Below, in pieces: positions 34,601 through 41,326 of a stretch of 46,374 bases of DNA. Within the stretch, counting starts at the first letter, position 1. Each line of letters begins with the position of its first letter. The position numbers and the translations under genes are program-made. The stretch is from CAZWDL01 sp964632995. GTDB taxonomy: Bacteria > Bacteroidota > Bacteroidia > Chitinophagales > Saprospiraceae. The stretch lies in NCBI GenBank assembly GCA_964632995.1, contig CAZWDL010000053.1:1-46374 (forward strand), written 5' to 3'. The notes under the pieces are model-generated. The model made no database searches and was not told where the DNA came from. It saw nothing but the letters and a program-made list of their open reading frames with translations.

Positions 34601-36670
34601 TCGGTAAACATAGGAGCGGCGCTGAATATTCCCCAGGTAGAAGCAGGAGAAAACCGGGAGCTAGGGTGTGGCGATAACGGCATCCGGCTTCAGGGAAGCG
34701 CCGGCCCTGCCGGCGCCTCTCTGAATTATCGCTGGACGCACGAGGACGGCGCTTTTATAGAAGAAGCCAACAGCCTGAGCCCGACCATTTTTACGCCGGG
34801 TGTCTATCAGCTGCAGGTAAGCGATGATAGCTCGGGCTGCTCCGCGCGTGACAGCCTGCTCATCACGCAGGACGAAAATATGCCGGAAGTACAGATCAGT
34901 GAACCTCTGCCGCTGACCTGCCTGCGCGACCAGGTACAACTGGCGGCAGGCGCTACTACGGTGAGTGGGGATGTGCGTTTTGAATGGCAAACGGAGGAGG
35001 GACGAATTATCAGTGGTGCTTCCGGCCCCACCCCGCTGGTGGACCGCCCCGGGCTCTACGAATTGCGGGTCACCGATCCGGGAAATGCTTGTTCTGCGCT
35101 GGTGGCGGTGGAAGTGATTACCAACCGCAAGGCTCCGGTGGCGGCAATTGCAAATGAGGAGGAGCTCTTGCTCGATTGCCGGAATGAGACGCTGACGCTG
35201 GATGGCCGTCTTTCAGAAGAGTTGAGTGATGCTGTCCTTCTCTACAGCTGGCGCGTACTCAACGGGGCTCCGATTAACGGAAATCCTACCGATGCCGAAG
35301 TGACGGTCAGCTCCCCTGGTCTGTACCGGCTTGTGGTAACCGATACGGACAATGGTTGCCGGGATACGCTCGATCTGTCCGTTCGCCGGAATCCCCGCCT
35401 GCCAGATGTGGTTATTGCGCCCCCGGATGTAATTACCTGTTCCCAACCGGAAGTCCTGCTCAACGGAGGGGCTTCTTCGGCCGGACCGGGCTTTAGCGCT
35501 ACCTGGCGAAACGCTGAAGGGGAGCTGCTGGCTACGGATCAGTTCAATCTGGCCGTGGCGGAACCAGGCACTTATCAGCTGTTGATTATTAGTGAAGAGA
35601 CTGCCTGTGCGGATAGCGCCCGGGTGACTGTCTCCGCTGATACGGTAAGCCCCGTGGCGCGCATCTTTCCTCCGGAGGCGCTCGATTGCCAGTCACAGCA
35701 GGTAGAATTGGACGGTACTGCTTCTTCCACCGGTGGTGATATCGCCTATACCTGGCTCTTTGGACCGGGAAATATTGTCGGTGGCCAAAATAGCGCCGTG
35801 GCGGATGTAGATGCCCCCGGCCAGTATACCTTGCGGGTCCGCAATATCAGGAATGGATGTTTTGATGTATCCTCGGTCAGGGTAGAACAACAAACCACGC
35901 CGATCGATACCGCTCGCATACGTATCGAAGCGCCCCGTTGTGACGGCAGTGCTACCGGAACAATTCGCATCGACAGCGTACAGGGCGGCACGGGGCCGTT
36001 CCTTTATGCGCTGGATGATAACTTGTTCGTCTCGCAGCCGGGCTTTACCGACCTGCAGCCGGGACAATACCAGGTTCGCATACAGGACAGTAACGGCTGT
36101 GAGTGGAGCAGCAGCGTAGAGATTCCCGACGCGAATACGCTCCGGGTAGACCTTGGCCCCGATCGCCTGATCAATCTGGGCGATACGGTATTGCTAAAAG
36201 CGGACATCCGGGGAGGCAGCTACGAAAGGCTCACCTGGTCCCCCCTTGATTCTGCAATGGTACAAGGCAAACCTCAACAGCTCTTCCGCCCGAAGCAAAC
36301 GACTACTTATCAGGTGAGCGTCGAGGGGCAGGGGTGCGTATCAACGGATTTTATCACCATCACCATTACTAAAGAACGCATCGTTTTCGCTCCTACCGCT
36401 TTCTCTCCGGACGGCGATGGAACAAATGATTGGTTTTTCCTGCAGACCGGGCCGGAGGTACAGCTCATCAAATCTTTCCGGATCTTCGACCGCTGGGGCA
36501 CCCTGGTGTACAGCGGAGGCCCCTTTCCGCCCAACGATCCTTCTCTCGGCTGGGACGGAACCTTTCAGGGGCAATTGCTCAAACCGGCCGTCTTCGTTTT
36601 TTTCGCAGAGGTGGAGTTTATTGATGGCTGGGTGGAATTGGTGAAGGGGGACGTTGCCTTGATCAGGTAA
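28667..36670 (+). CDS. Giant secreted protein with about 25 Ig/PKD-like repeats and type IX sorting domain
   Basis: 2667 residues in one uninterrupted frame. A signal peptide (IILWLSFLCFPFF) ends near RSQ. Residues about 30-190 resemble a proprotein-convertase P domain (LEIWLESPSGQRIQLIG, NGTWTVEV). From about 324 to 2410 there are some 25 units of 79-90 residues, most with an N-terminal LTC, a central YxYxW and a closing VDAPGxYxLxVTDTxNGC. The two cysteines probably form one disulfide per unit. A SprB-like repeat follows (about 2417-2485), then the gliding-motility-type sorting domain from about 2572 (APTAFSPDGDGTNDW, FDRWGTLVYSGG). It is likely a long surface filament for adhesion or gliding. 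The cargo route is inferred from the sorting domain. Confidence 0.88.
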   Translation: MTRTIILWLSFLCFPFFLRSQDDNCGLDNRWELQPNDGIQAFTIDVSGYLNEQLANPGQGLCGVELGFAHNAVKDLEIWLESPSGQRIQLIGPNVDGDLVGLGANWQISFLPSTEPAAPMPGGFAARWNNDQNLNFTITGTGSYYPYNGDLEDFITGPVNGTWTVEVRTDPTAALINLVGIIYNFRLLFCDESGVLCCFADAGVLDGVDDFSACENDPSLDIPVPEVDYIFSVRPDSTEYDYIFCIVQDGQIAAVVDDPDLRGYPAGDYQIFGLSYRGSDQGVVDGLAGSGLSLADLRSDLDSETSSFCGDLTAEPINVQIVTPQIVLPDPEPLTCARQELILDASASEPDGLTNFEWRDASGTVLGTDSMLTVDSAGRYELVLSLFGGSCSVSQVVEVTEDRLAPAADAGPDATLTCTDPSLVLGGPGTSKGPDFTYAWTTADGRFAGPADVAEPSVDAPGTYVLEVTDTTNGCRTLNEVIIDENKATPVADAGGDATLTCEQISLVLGGPATSQGADYRYQWSTVNGSFATADDILQPEVDAPGAYTLLVTDTRNGCSAQDEVAIDENTTPPVADAGSADEFTCTQTAITLGGPNLSEGPDFQYQWGSSDGNFSSAADIARPTVDAPGTYELLLTDTRNGCTATGQVLIGQNLTAPAVDAGPDQVLTCENAELTIGGNTTAQGPDYTYRWTTSNGRFSAATDTRTTRVDAAGDYILEVKDTRNGCTATGSLVVTDEQELPRIDLGPEPVLTCENPNLQLDIGNSDSGPAFSYQWTTTNGSILSGADTATPLVDQPGDYQLRVENTNTGCVNTGILTVNADFNPPLVRIADPDYLNCEVSSVTLDASASDSGSDYQIVWRIPTGSSGLPGATTLTPAASSVGIYELVITDTRNGCRDSAQVTVRDTLNTILADPGTSPELTCSNPTTTLDGSASSTGADIVYQWSTTDGQIDSDPSAVAITVSAPGTYRLLVRDTFTRCSSAGTVTLSSDRTPPVAEAGPAQTLTCEVNQLTLNGSGAGSADLRYQWSGPCLVSGSLTPAPVVGCPGTYFFTVENQSNGCIATDSVAITEDLEPPTAVIVAPAPLTCRANSVTLDAGASSTGTAFSYSWSGPELTGITSTLQVTVDAPGMYTLEVTNNDNGCTQTASVTVDSEITLPDADAGPDQSIDCNNPTLVLGGNNTATGPEISYRWTSIDGVVSGPFDQPLLTVDIPGAYILQVTDENTGCTGADTVIVDLDREAPVADAGSARELNCSVRTVTLNGSRSSPVPGGDIVYEWSGDCLLTAPDQPFVQVNCAGVYYLRVSNQRNGCVGVDSVRVTEDQEGPNAVLADTAYIDCVSGVARLDGSRSSGGIFSWQRNGVPTGLSDAVIEVSEAGAYQLIVSNSSLGCADTAQIQVLLDCRPVASIAAPDTVSCRQDIITLDGSASSSGPQYEYQWITDAPECLVDGAQSLNPRLRCGGTFTLIVRNPSVGLSDTASVTVVMDTLTPEAVAGVNGEITCSQPEVTLDAAGSVTGPDIQYFWSDFLGDTISNDLTTTASRPGAYLLEVVDQRNGCRGVDFVVVEQDGAVPDIRFGNDVIPCQEDELRLEALVDPAGADYDYQWSGPGIIADGETQAVLINLPGAYELQVTNRDNGCVGRNAVVVTEEGCAPCVQLLPADTITCSKETIRLEARFCDDCSGCVIEWQSPEGQILEGPNTLTPLVGAAGTYEIRVTNPAGFVSVDQVRVSENTFSPFVNEGPDRFLTCAISEVLLDPEGGALPAGYEYQWRDRQNAPLAPAGVASLSVDAPGTYVLEVVDLSNGCLAADTVEVAVDTVAPVAEAGPVRMLTCDPGFVLLDGSTSSLGPDISYAWSTGPAGNILSGAATPNPTVNAAGTYFLTVTNLSNGCAATDSVRVEQQNALPPLPGLSDRDLTCALPVLELDGTSPGSGNYFYEWCRLDGNGNPLDCSSEAVILVDQPGRYRLVITEISTGCQNMLSVNIGAALNIPQVEAGENRELGCGDNGIRLQGSAGPAGASLNYRWTHEDGAFIEEANSLSPTIFTPGVYQLQVSDDSSGCSARDSLLITQDENMPEVQISEPLPLTCLRDQVQLAAGATTVSGDVRFEWQTEEGRIISGASGPTPLVDRPGLYELRVTDPGNACSALVAVEVITNRKAPVAAIANEEELLLDCRNETLTLDGRLSEELSDAVLLYSWRVLNGAPINGNPTDAEVTVSSPGLYRLVVTDTDNGCRDTLDLSVRRNPRLPDVVIAPPDVITCSQPEVLLNGGASSAGPGFSATWRNAEGELLATDQFNLAVAEPGTYQLLIISEETACADSARVTVSADTVSPVARIFPPEALDCQSQQVELDGTASSTGGDIAYTWLFGPGNIVGGQNSAVADVDAPGQYTLRVRNIRNGCFDVSSVRVEQQTTPIDTARIRIEAPRCDGSATGTIRIDSVQGGTGPFLYALDDNLFVSQPGFTDLQPGQYQVRIQDSNGCEWSSSVEIPDANTLRVDLGPDRLINLGDTVLLKADIRGGSYERLTWSPLDSAMVQGKPQQLFRPKQTTTYQVSVEGQGCVSTDFITITITKERIVFAPTAFSPDGDGTNDWFFLQTGPEVQLIKSFRIFDRWGTLVYSGGPFPPNDPSLGWDGTFQGQLLKPAVFVFFAEVEFIDGWVELVKGDVALIR
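29636..35900 (+). repeat. Array of about 25 coding repeats of 240-265 bases
   Basis: The units are aligned by the motifs LTC, YxW and GxYxLxV..xNGC. DNA identity between units is modest, so they are old duplications held by selection rather than recent copies. Units 2-5 (about 29882-30880) are the most alike and may be the youngest. Confidence 0.85.
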
Positions 36671-36769
36671 GAGCATGTTTAAATTTTCATCCTTCGGTCC
36701 CAAACGGCGCCTTCGCCCAGAGACAAAATCCATCCGTTTGGAACTCGAACTCGAAATTTAAACATGCTC
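36671..36769. mobile_element. MITE-like inverted-repeat element of 99 bases
   Basis: Perfect 16-base terminal inverted repeats GAGCATGTTTAAATTT (36671-36686) and its complement (36754-36769) enclose an inner perfect repeat, CCAAACGG (36699-36706) with CCGTTTGG (about 36733-36740). It has no coding capacity and starts on the base after the TAA of the giant gene. No clear target duplication is visible. It may also serve as that gene's 3' stem-loop. Confidence 0.65.
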
Positions 36770-36784
36770 TGAGGAATTACCAAA

Positions 36785-37276
36785 TCAAACCATGGCCGTA
36801 ACCAGCTGCACCACACCACCTATTACGTACTGAACGCCAATTGCCATAACGATAAAGCCCATGATTCGCGTCATGGCCTTAAGGCCGGCTTCTCCCAACA
36901 GTTTGTACAGATAGGGAGCAGATTTGAGTATGAGGTAGACGATGAGCGCCAGAAAAACGATGACGATCGCGATGACGGTCCGATTTTCCAGCAGAGGATT
37001 TTCCGCATACAGACCAATGAGCAGGGAAATGGACCCCGGCCCCGAAAGCATGGGCAGGCCCATGGGGGCAAAGGAGATGTCATCCTTCTCAAGCGCTTCG
37101 TTACGCACCTTCTTATTGATACGGCTTTCCGTAAAATTTCCATTGAGCAAGGTATAACCGGAGCTGAGAATCACCAACCCGCCGGCAATGCGCATGGCAT
37201 TGATACTGATGCCGAAAAAACTCAGAATCAGCGTACCCGTAAAGAAGAAAGTCAGGAGAATGAGCGCAAAATACAA
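36785..37276 (-). pseudogene. marC: MarC-family membrane protein, 5' truncated
   Basis: MarC/UPF0056 family: multi-span inner-membrane proteins of about 200-215 residues with unclear function. Here 163 residues remain: FFGISINAMRIAGG and the second half PMGLPMLSGPGSISLL match well, and four to five membrane spans are visible. The first span with the family motif NPxxxxPxFL is missing. The frame can be extended to a stop at 37346-37348 (about 24 more codons, fitting the family around HTSLYFALILL) but contains no ATG, so only TTG or CTG starts exist. It could be a functional shortened gene or, more likely, a 5'-truncated one. Confidence 0.7.
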
Positions 37277-37457
37277 GCTTGTATGAAACGCGGTTTTATA
37301 AAGTAACAGCTTGTTTATGTGTCTTTTTAGAAATTTAATTTGGTTTTAGCGATGGGCGGGGTGAAAAAGGACAGGACGGCGGAAAGTATGACAGAAATGA
37401 ACCTGGTGTTTGATGGGAAGAAAATAATTATTTCGGGGCGAAAAACAGGAGAGGAAT

Positions 37458-37483
37458 AAAAAAAGAGGGGCACGCAGCCCCTC
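37458..37483 (-). terminator. Minus-strand intrinsic terminator A
   Basis: GAGGGGC (37465-37471) pairs with GCCCCTC (37477-37483) and is preceded on the plus strand by seven A bases, which form a T7 tail on the minus strand. No minus-strand gene ends here. Confidence 0.7.
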
Positions 37484-37514
37484 CTCAGAAAAAACACCTA
37501 AAACCCATATTCAT
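37477..37514. repeat. Duplicated box, copy A
   Basis: A 38-base tract, from GCCCCTCCTC through CACCTAAAACCCATATT, that recurs at 37764-37800 with only about three differences. It overlaps terminator A and ends four bases before an ATG at 37518. Confidence 0.75.
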
Positions 37515-37517
37515 ATC

Positions 37518-37625
37518 ATGAAAACCTTCACTTTGAAAGAGGTTCCGAAGAACCCCGGAACAGTGATCATTTTCTGCTTATATCTTTTCCCTCATCACTG
37601 TTTTCGATCTTTTGACGCGGTGTGA
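37518..37625 (+). CDS. Possible 35-residue leader peptide
   Basis: ATG at 37518, reading MKTFTLKEVPKNPGTVIIF and then CLYLFPHHCFRSFDAV to a TGA at 37623-37625. The stop codon lies in the left arm of a plus-strand terminator. It could be an attenuator-like leader, or the remains of a lost gene start. No match to a known leader is recognised. The residue composition shows no dominant amino acid. Confidence 0.25.
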   Translation: MKTFTLKEVPKNPGTVIIFCLYLFPHHCFRSFDAV

Positions 37626-37647
37626 TCATTCAAGTCACACCTTTTTT
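37619..37647 (+). terminator. Plus-strand intrinsic terminator
   Basis: GGTGTGA (37619-37625) pairs perfectly with TCACACC (37635-37641) around a nine-base loop, followed by six T bases. An earlier hairpin, CAGTGAT (37561-37567)/ATCACTG (37594-37600), is followed by TTTT. Confidence 0.65.
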
Positions 37648-37740
37648 AATTTTTTAATTCGGAAGTATTCCGATCTATATTTCAGCGTAGTTTCAGATGT
37701 CTGAACGGATTGTATCCGGATGAATGCATCGATCAATGCT

Positions 37741-37774
37741 AAAAAAAGGAGGAAGGGCGGGTTGCCCCTCCTCC
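37741..37774 (-). terminator. Minus-strand intrinsic terminator B
   Basis: GGAGGAAGGGC (37748-37758) pairs with GCCCCTCCTCC (37764-37774), with one G-T, next to seven A bases on the plus strand (a T7 tail on the minus strand). No minus-strand gene ends here. Confidence 0.75.
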
Positions 37775-37800
37775 GAAAAACACCTAAAACCCATATTTAT
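37764..37800. repeat. Duplicated box, copy B
   Basis: The second copy of the tract at 37477-37514, also overlapping a minus-strand terminator. The ATG found after copy A is absent here. Confidence 0.75.
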
Positions 37801-38070
37801 TTTTTCTGAAGTAGAAACAGTATTAAGTATATTCCGTTGAAGGATTGTGTTTCTTTTTCAATGTGCGACTTTCTTTAAAACCACTTTTTTGACGAGGTTT
37901 TGCGCAAAGGTCACATCTTGAGCCCGTTTGAGCAAAGCTTTAAGGTTATTTTAACATAATTCAGGTTAAATAGTTGATTGTCAAATATTTGTATAGTTTT
38001 TGCGCAAGCTTTTTATCACGGATAAAGCTTTTGTTACTAAAAATAATTTCAAGAAAATATTTTTCATTTC

Positions 38071-38685
38071 ATGCCAAAAGAGAGATTTGATACGGCCGGA
38101 GAAATGTTGCATTATTGCTGGCATTTATTATTCCAGGCCACACGGAAACGCTCCCATCCTATGAAAACGCCTGTCGTCGGCACCTATGACACCGATACCC
38201 GAGCACCTTATTTACGCACGGTTATCCTGCGGGGCGTTGCTATTCAGGATCGTAAAATTGATTTTTATACGGACGCCCGCTCCCCGAAGGTCAGGCAGCT
38301 GCGTGCGCATCCCCGGCTGAGCTGGTTGTTTTGGGACGATAAAAAAAGTATACAGGTACGAGCCAGGGGGATTCCGATGCTGCATCACGGGGATGAAGTC
38401 GCCCGGAATCGCTGGCAGCAGATTGGGTTGGAGGGACGAAAGAACTACGCCGGTGCAGTGCCTCCCGGTACTCCTGCTGAAGAGGCGACCCGTGGGCTGC
38501 CGGATTTCTGGCAGGACGACATGCCGCTGCGGCAGTCGGAATACGCCTTTGACCATTTCATGCTGGTGGCAACCGAAGTGCTGGAAATGGATTGTCTGTT
38601 GTTGCATCCGGGAGGCCATCAGCGCATTCAGTACACCTGGGATCCGGCACAAAAGGATTGGAGCGGGGGATGGGTGGTGGCGTGA
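38071..38685 (+). CDS. Pyridoxamine 5'-phosphate oxidase-like flavoprotein
   Basis: 204 residues with the FMN-binding split-barrel pattern of the PNPOx-like superfamily: TPVVGTYDTDTRAPYLRTVILRG (first strands), RKIDFYTDARSPKVRQLRAHP (flavin-phosphate-binding region) and LSWLFWDDKKSIQVRARG. The C-terminal part has the WxP-like QYTWDPAQKDW. It is of the Alr4036/Pyridox_oxase_2 type and not a proven PdxH, so the substrate is unknown. The ATG at 38071 is the only sensible start. It is transcribed toward the HtrA gene, and the two 3' ends share an inverted repeat at 38689-38737. Confidence 0.8.
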   Translation: MPKERFDTAGEMLHYCWHLLFQATRKRSHPMKTPVVGTYDTDTRAPYLRTVILRGVAIQDRKIDFYTDARSPKVRQLRAHPRLSWLFWDDKKSIQVRARGIPMLHHGDEVARNRWQQIGLEGRKNYAGAVPPGTPAEEATRGLPDFWQDDMPLRQSEYAFDHFMLVATEVLEMDCLLLHPGGHQRIQYTWDPAQKDWSGGWVVA

Positions 38686-38688
38686 AGG

Positions 38689-38737
38689 GTTCAAGGTTCA
38701 GGGGGGAATTCCGTAATAGGGCTCTTGAACCTTGAAC
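38689..38737. repeat. Inverted repeat between convergent genes
   Basis: GTTCAAGGTTCA (38689-38700) and its exact complement TGAACCTTGAAC (38726-38737) flank a 25-base loop. It lies between the stop codons of two convergent genes and may act as a shared mRNA 3' end. No T-runs are present. Confidence 0.6.
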
Positions 38738-38739
38738 GA

Positions 38740-39915
38740 TCATTCCCCCGGTCCGTCGAGTTTCACATTAACGGTGACCGGCCGGTCGTTGCGGATAACG
38801 GTAATGGGGACGGTCTGCCCGCTTTTAAATTGCTCCAGTGCTAACTGAATATCATTGACTTCTTCCACTTTTTCATCACCTATGCTGACGATGATATCAC
38901 CGAGTTCGATGCGGCCCTGGCGGCTGCGCTGAGTTGGCTGCAGGCCGGCGCGATCGGCGGCGCTGCCCGGGGCAACCCGGTAAATCAGCGCTCCTTTTTC
39001 GATGCCTAAGCTGGGGTAGTAGGTTTCCGGGACCAGGGTGATGCCCAAGCTGGGCCGCTGTATTTCTCCGTAGGCGATCAGTTCCGGAACCACCCAGCGT
39101 ACCTCATCGACGGGAATGGAAAAGCCGATTCCGGCGGAAGCGCCGGAAGGACTGTAAATAGCAGTGTTGACCCCTATGAGGCGCCCCGAGGAATCGAGCA
39201 GCGGACCGCCCGAATTACCCGGGTTGATAGCGGCATCGGTCTGAATAACGTCACGAATGGGGATACGGGCCACCGATTCTATTTCGCGACCCAGCGCGCT
39301 GATGATCCCTTTGGTCAGGGTTTGGTCAAGGCCAAAGGGATTACCAATAGCATATACGACCTGCCCCACGAGCAGGTTATTGCTGGCCCCGACGGGAATG
39401 GGTTGCAGCGATTCGGCCGGTGTTTCAATGCGGAGTACAGCGAGGTCTTTCTCCGCCGCGTAGCCGACGAGTCTGGCATCCCAGGTGCTTCGGTCAGCCA
39501 GCGTCACCTGTGCTCGGTCGGCGCCCTGAATGACGTGAAAGTTAGTGACGATATGCCCTTGCTTGTCCCATACAAAACCCGATCCGGTACCGCGCGGGAT
39601 TTCGGAAATATCGCGACTGAAATAATCCGTGCGTACATTAGAGGTGGTAATAAAACAAACCGAAGGGGCTGCATCCTGGAATAGCCGGATATTGAATACT
39701 TCTTCCTGTGTCAGGTCATTATGTGGAATCTCCCGACGCGTATTAGCTGTCTCTTCGGCTGCCTCAGTGGATGTGAAGACCGAATCGGCAGTTTCCTTTT
39801 CCGGCGGTGGCTTTGGCCCCGCGTCCTGGCTTTTCCAGGCAAAACCTGCGAAGAAACCGGCGATGAGTAGGGAAACCCAGACGAGAAAACGCAAACTGTT
39901 AGTCTTTACTGCCAT
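38740..39915 (-). CDS. Trypsin-like serine protease of the HtrA/Deg family
   Basis: A periplasmic quality-control protease, 391 residues. An N-terminal hydrophobic anchor (about 8-25, LRFLVWVSLLIAGFFAGFAW) is followed by a low-complexity linker, then the protease domain with triad His127 (TNFHV), Asp157 (KDLAVL) and Ser235 (GNSGGP). One C-terminal PDZ domain (about 290-385) contains the GIEKGALIYRVAPGSAADRAGL block. A single PDZ and a membrane anchor fit the DegS/Deg1 (HhoA-like) layout rather than two-PDZ DegP. The ATG at 39915 is chosen because the anchor follows at once. Confidence 0.93.
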   Translation of the reverse strand: MAVKTNSLRFLVWVSLLIAGFFAGFAWKSQDAGPKPPPEKETADSVFTSTEAAEETANTRREIPHNDLTQEEVFNIRLFQDAAPSVCFITTSNVRTDYFSRDISEIPRGTGSGFVWDKQGHIVTNFHVIQGADRAQVTLADRSTWDARLVGYAAEKDLAVLRIETPAESLQPIPVGASNNLLVGQVVYAIGNPFGLDQTLTKGIISALGREIESVARIPIRDVIQTDAAINPGNSGGPLLDSSGRLIGVNTAIYSPSGASAGIGFSIPVDEVRWVVPELIAYGEIQRPSLGITLVPETYYPSLGIEKGALIYRVAPGSAADRAGLQPTQRSRQGRIELGDIIVSIGDEKVEEVNDIQLALEQFKSGQTVPITVIRNDRPVTVNVKLDGPGE

Positions 39916-40045
39916 AGGAGTAAGGAATTATTGAATAATTGCCCGCTTTTGCCGGCGGGTGATAAGGATTGAATATTTCCCCGAATCCAGCAAGTGATTC
40001 AGTTCTATTGATGAAACTCGTCTTATTTGGTGTTTGTTTGGAGTT

Positions 40046-41326
40046 CTACGTTTTACGTTTTTTCTTTTTGGCTGCCGGAAACAGGATGTTATTCAGAATC
40101 AGCCGGTAACCGGGCGAAGTGGGATGCAGGTTCAAATCGGTTTCCGGATCGTAGACGAAGTGCCGGTAGTCCTCGGGGTCGTGGCCGCCGTAGAAGGTCC
40201 AGAAGCCCTCGCCGAAGGTGCCGTGGATATAGCGCACTTCGCTGGCCGGCTTATTTTCTCCGAGAACCAGAACACTGGACTTGACGTGCTGCCTGCGGAA
40301 GGCGGTGGTTTGTCCCATAAAGCCTTTGACCGTTCGGGTATGATTTTGCGTCAGCATAGTCGGTACAGGATCCCACTTGGCGGAGAAATCGAATAAGGTG
40401 AAATAATCCTGTTCCGGGGAAACGTTGCGCCCGCGGTTGTGATCGATGGAAGAATATTCGTATTCCAGCGGATTTTTTGAAAGCGAGAAATCTTTAAAGG
40501 CGAAGGTGTTGTCAAAATTGAGTTTTTCCTGCGCGGCAGGGTCCGGCGGATCGCCGTCATAGATGGAGGCGCAGATATCAATGCCTTCGGCTGCCAGCGC
40601 AATATCGTAGGTGTCGGTAGCTGAACACATGGCGAACATAAAGCCGCCGCCGCCCACGTACTGCCGGATTTTTTTAACCACGCCGAGTTTGAGTTGCGAG
40701 ACCTTGCTGAAACCAAGACTTTTGGCCATCGCCTCCATGCGCCGCACATTCTCCCGGTACCAGGGCATGTTGTGGTAGCTTCGGTAAAAGCGACCGTACT
40801 GCCCGGTGAAGTCCTCGTGGTGGAGGTGCAGCCAGTCGTACTGGGCCAGCATATCATTCATCACATCTGTATCGTAGACCGTCTCGTAGGGAATTTCCGC
40901 GTAGGTGAGCACCAGCGTTACCGCGTCGTCCCAGGGTTGTACTTTTTCTCCCTTGGCGTTGAAATCAGGCGTGTAAACGGCGATCTTCGGTGCTACCTCC
41001 AGCTTCATGGCGTCCATATTGACTTCCGGATCGCTGATTTCCTCACGGATCTTGGCAAATTGCGCATCGGCGATAATCTCGTAGCTCACACCTCGGGTGA
41101 GGCATTCTTTTTCGAAGAGGCGATTATGGGGGAAGGCAAAGCTGCCGCCCCGGTAATTGAGCAGCCACCAGGCTTCTACTTCGTTCGACAGCACCCAGTA
41201 AGTGATGCCGTAGGCTTTGAGGTGGTTGCGTTGTGACTCTTCATCCATCGGGATCAGGATGTAGGCTGCATGTGCCTGCAGCATGCCGAAAGCAAGAATA
41301 ACCAGGGCAAGAAAAAGACGTTTCAT
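40046..41326 (-). CDS. Conserved exported Bacteroidota protein, often labelled asparagine synthetase B
   Basis: 426 residues from the ATG at 41326. The frame extends to 41581, but the signal peptide MKRLFLALVILAFGMLQAHA marks the start. The mature protein begins AYILIPMDEESQ, a family-wide start. No ATP-pyrophosphatase or N-terminal-Cys glutaminase motifs of true asparagine synthetase are visible. The segment VGGGGFMFAMCSATDTYD with Cys234 resembles the nucleophile elbow of class-I glutamine-amidotransferase-like folds, and FYGGHDPEDY near the end supports such a fold. The periplasmic function is unknown. It ends in a Lys-rich tail. Confidence 0.75.
   Translation of the reverse strand: MKRLFLALVILAFGMLQAHAAYILIPMDEESQRNHLKAYGITYWVLSNEVEAWWLLNYRGGSFAFPHNRLFEKECLTRGVSYEIIADAQFAKIREEISDPEVNMDAMKLEVAPKIAVYTPDFNAKGEKVQPWDDAVTLVLTYAEIPYETVYDTDVMNDMLAQYDWLHLHHEDFTGQYGRFYRSYHNMPWYRENVRRMEAMAKSLGFSKVSQLKLGVVKKIRQYVGGGGFMFAMCSATDTYDIALAAEGIDICASIYDGDPPDPAAQEKLNFDNTFAFKDFSLSKNPLEYEYSSIDHNRGRNVSPEQDYFTLFDFSAKWDPVPTMLTQNHTRTVKGFMGQTTAFRRQHVKSSVLVLGENKPASEVRYIHGTFGEGFWTFYGGHDPEDYRHFVYDPETDLNLHPTSPGYRLILNNILFPAAKKKKRKT

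Larger units (their letters stand above)
37277..38070. other. Gene-poor 0.8-kb interval
   Basis: No long gene. It contains two minus-strand terminators (37458-37483, 37741-37774), each next to a copy of a 37-38-base box; a possible 35-codon leader frame with a plus-strand terminator (37518-37647); and AT-rich DNA up to the next gene at 38071. The missing 5' part of marC is not found here. Confidence 0.6.

Noticed and set aside
37277..38070. CRISPR-like arrangement suggested by the two repeated boxes
   Set aside because: There are only two copies, separated by about 250 bases and without spacer periodicity.
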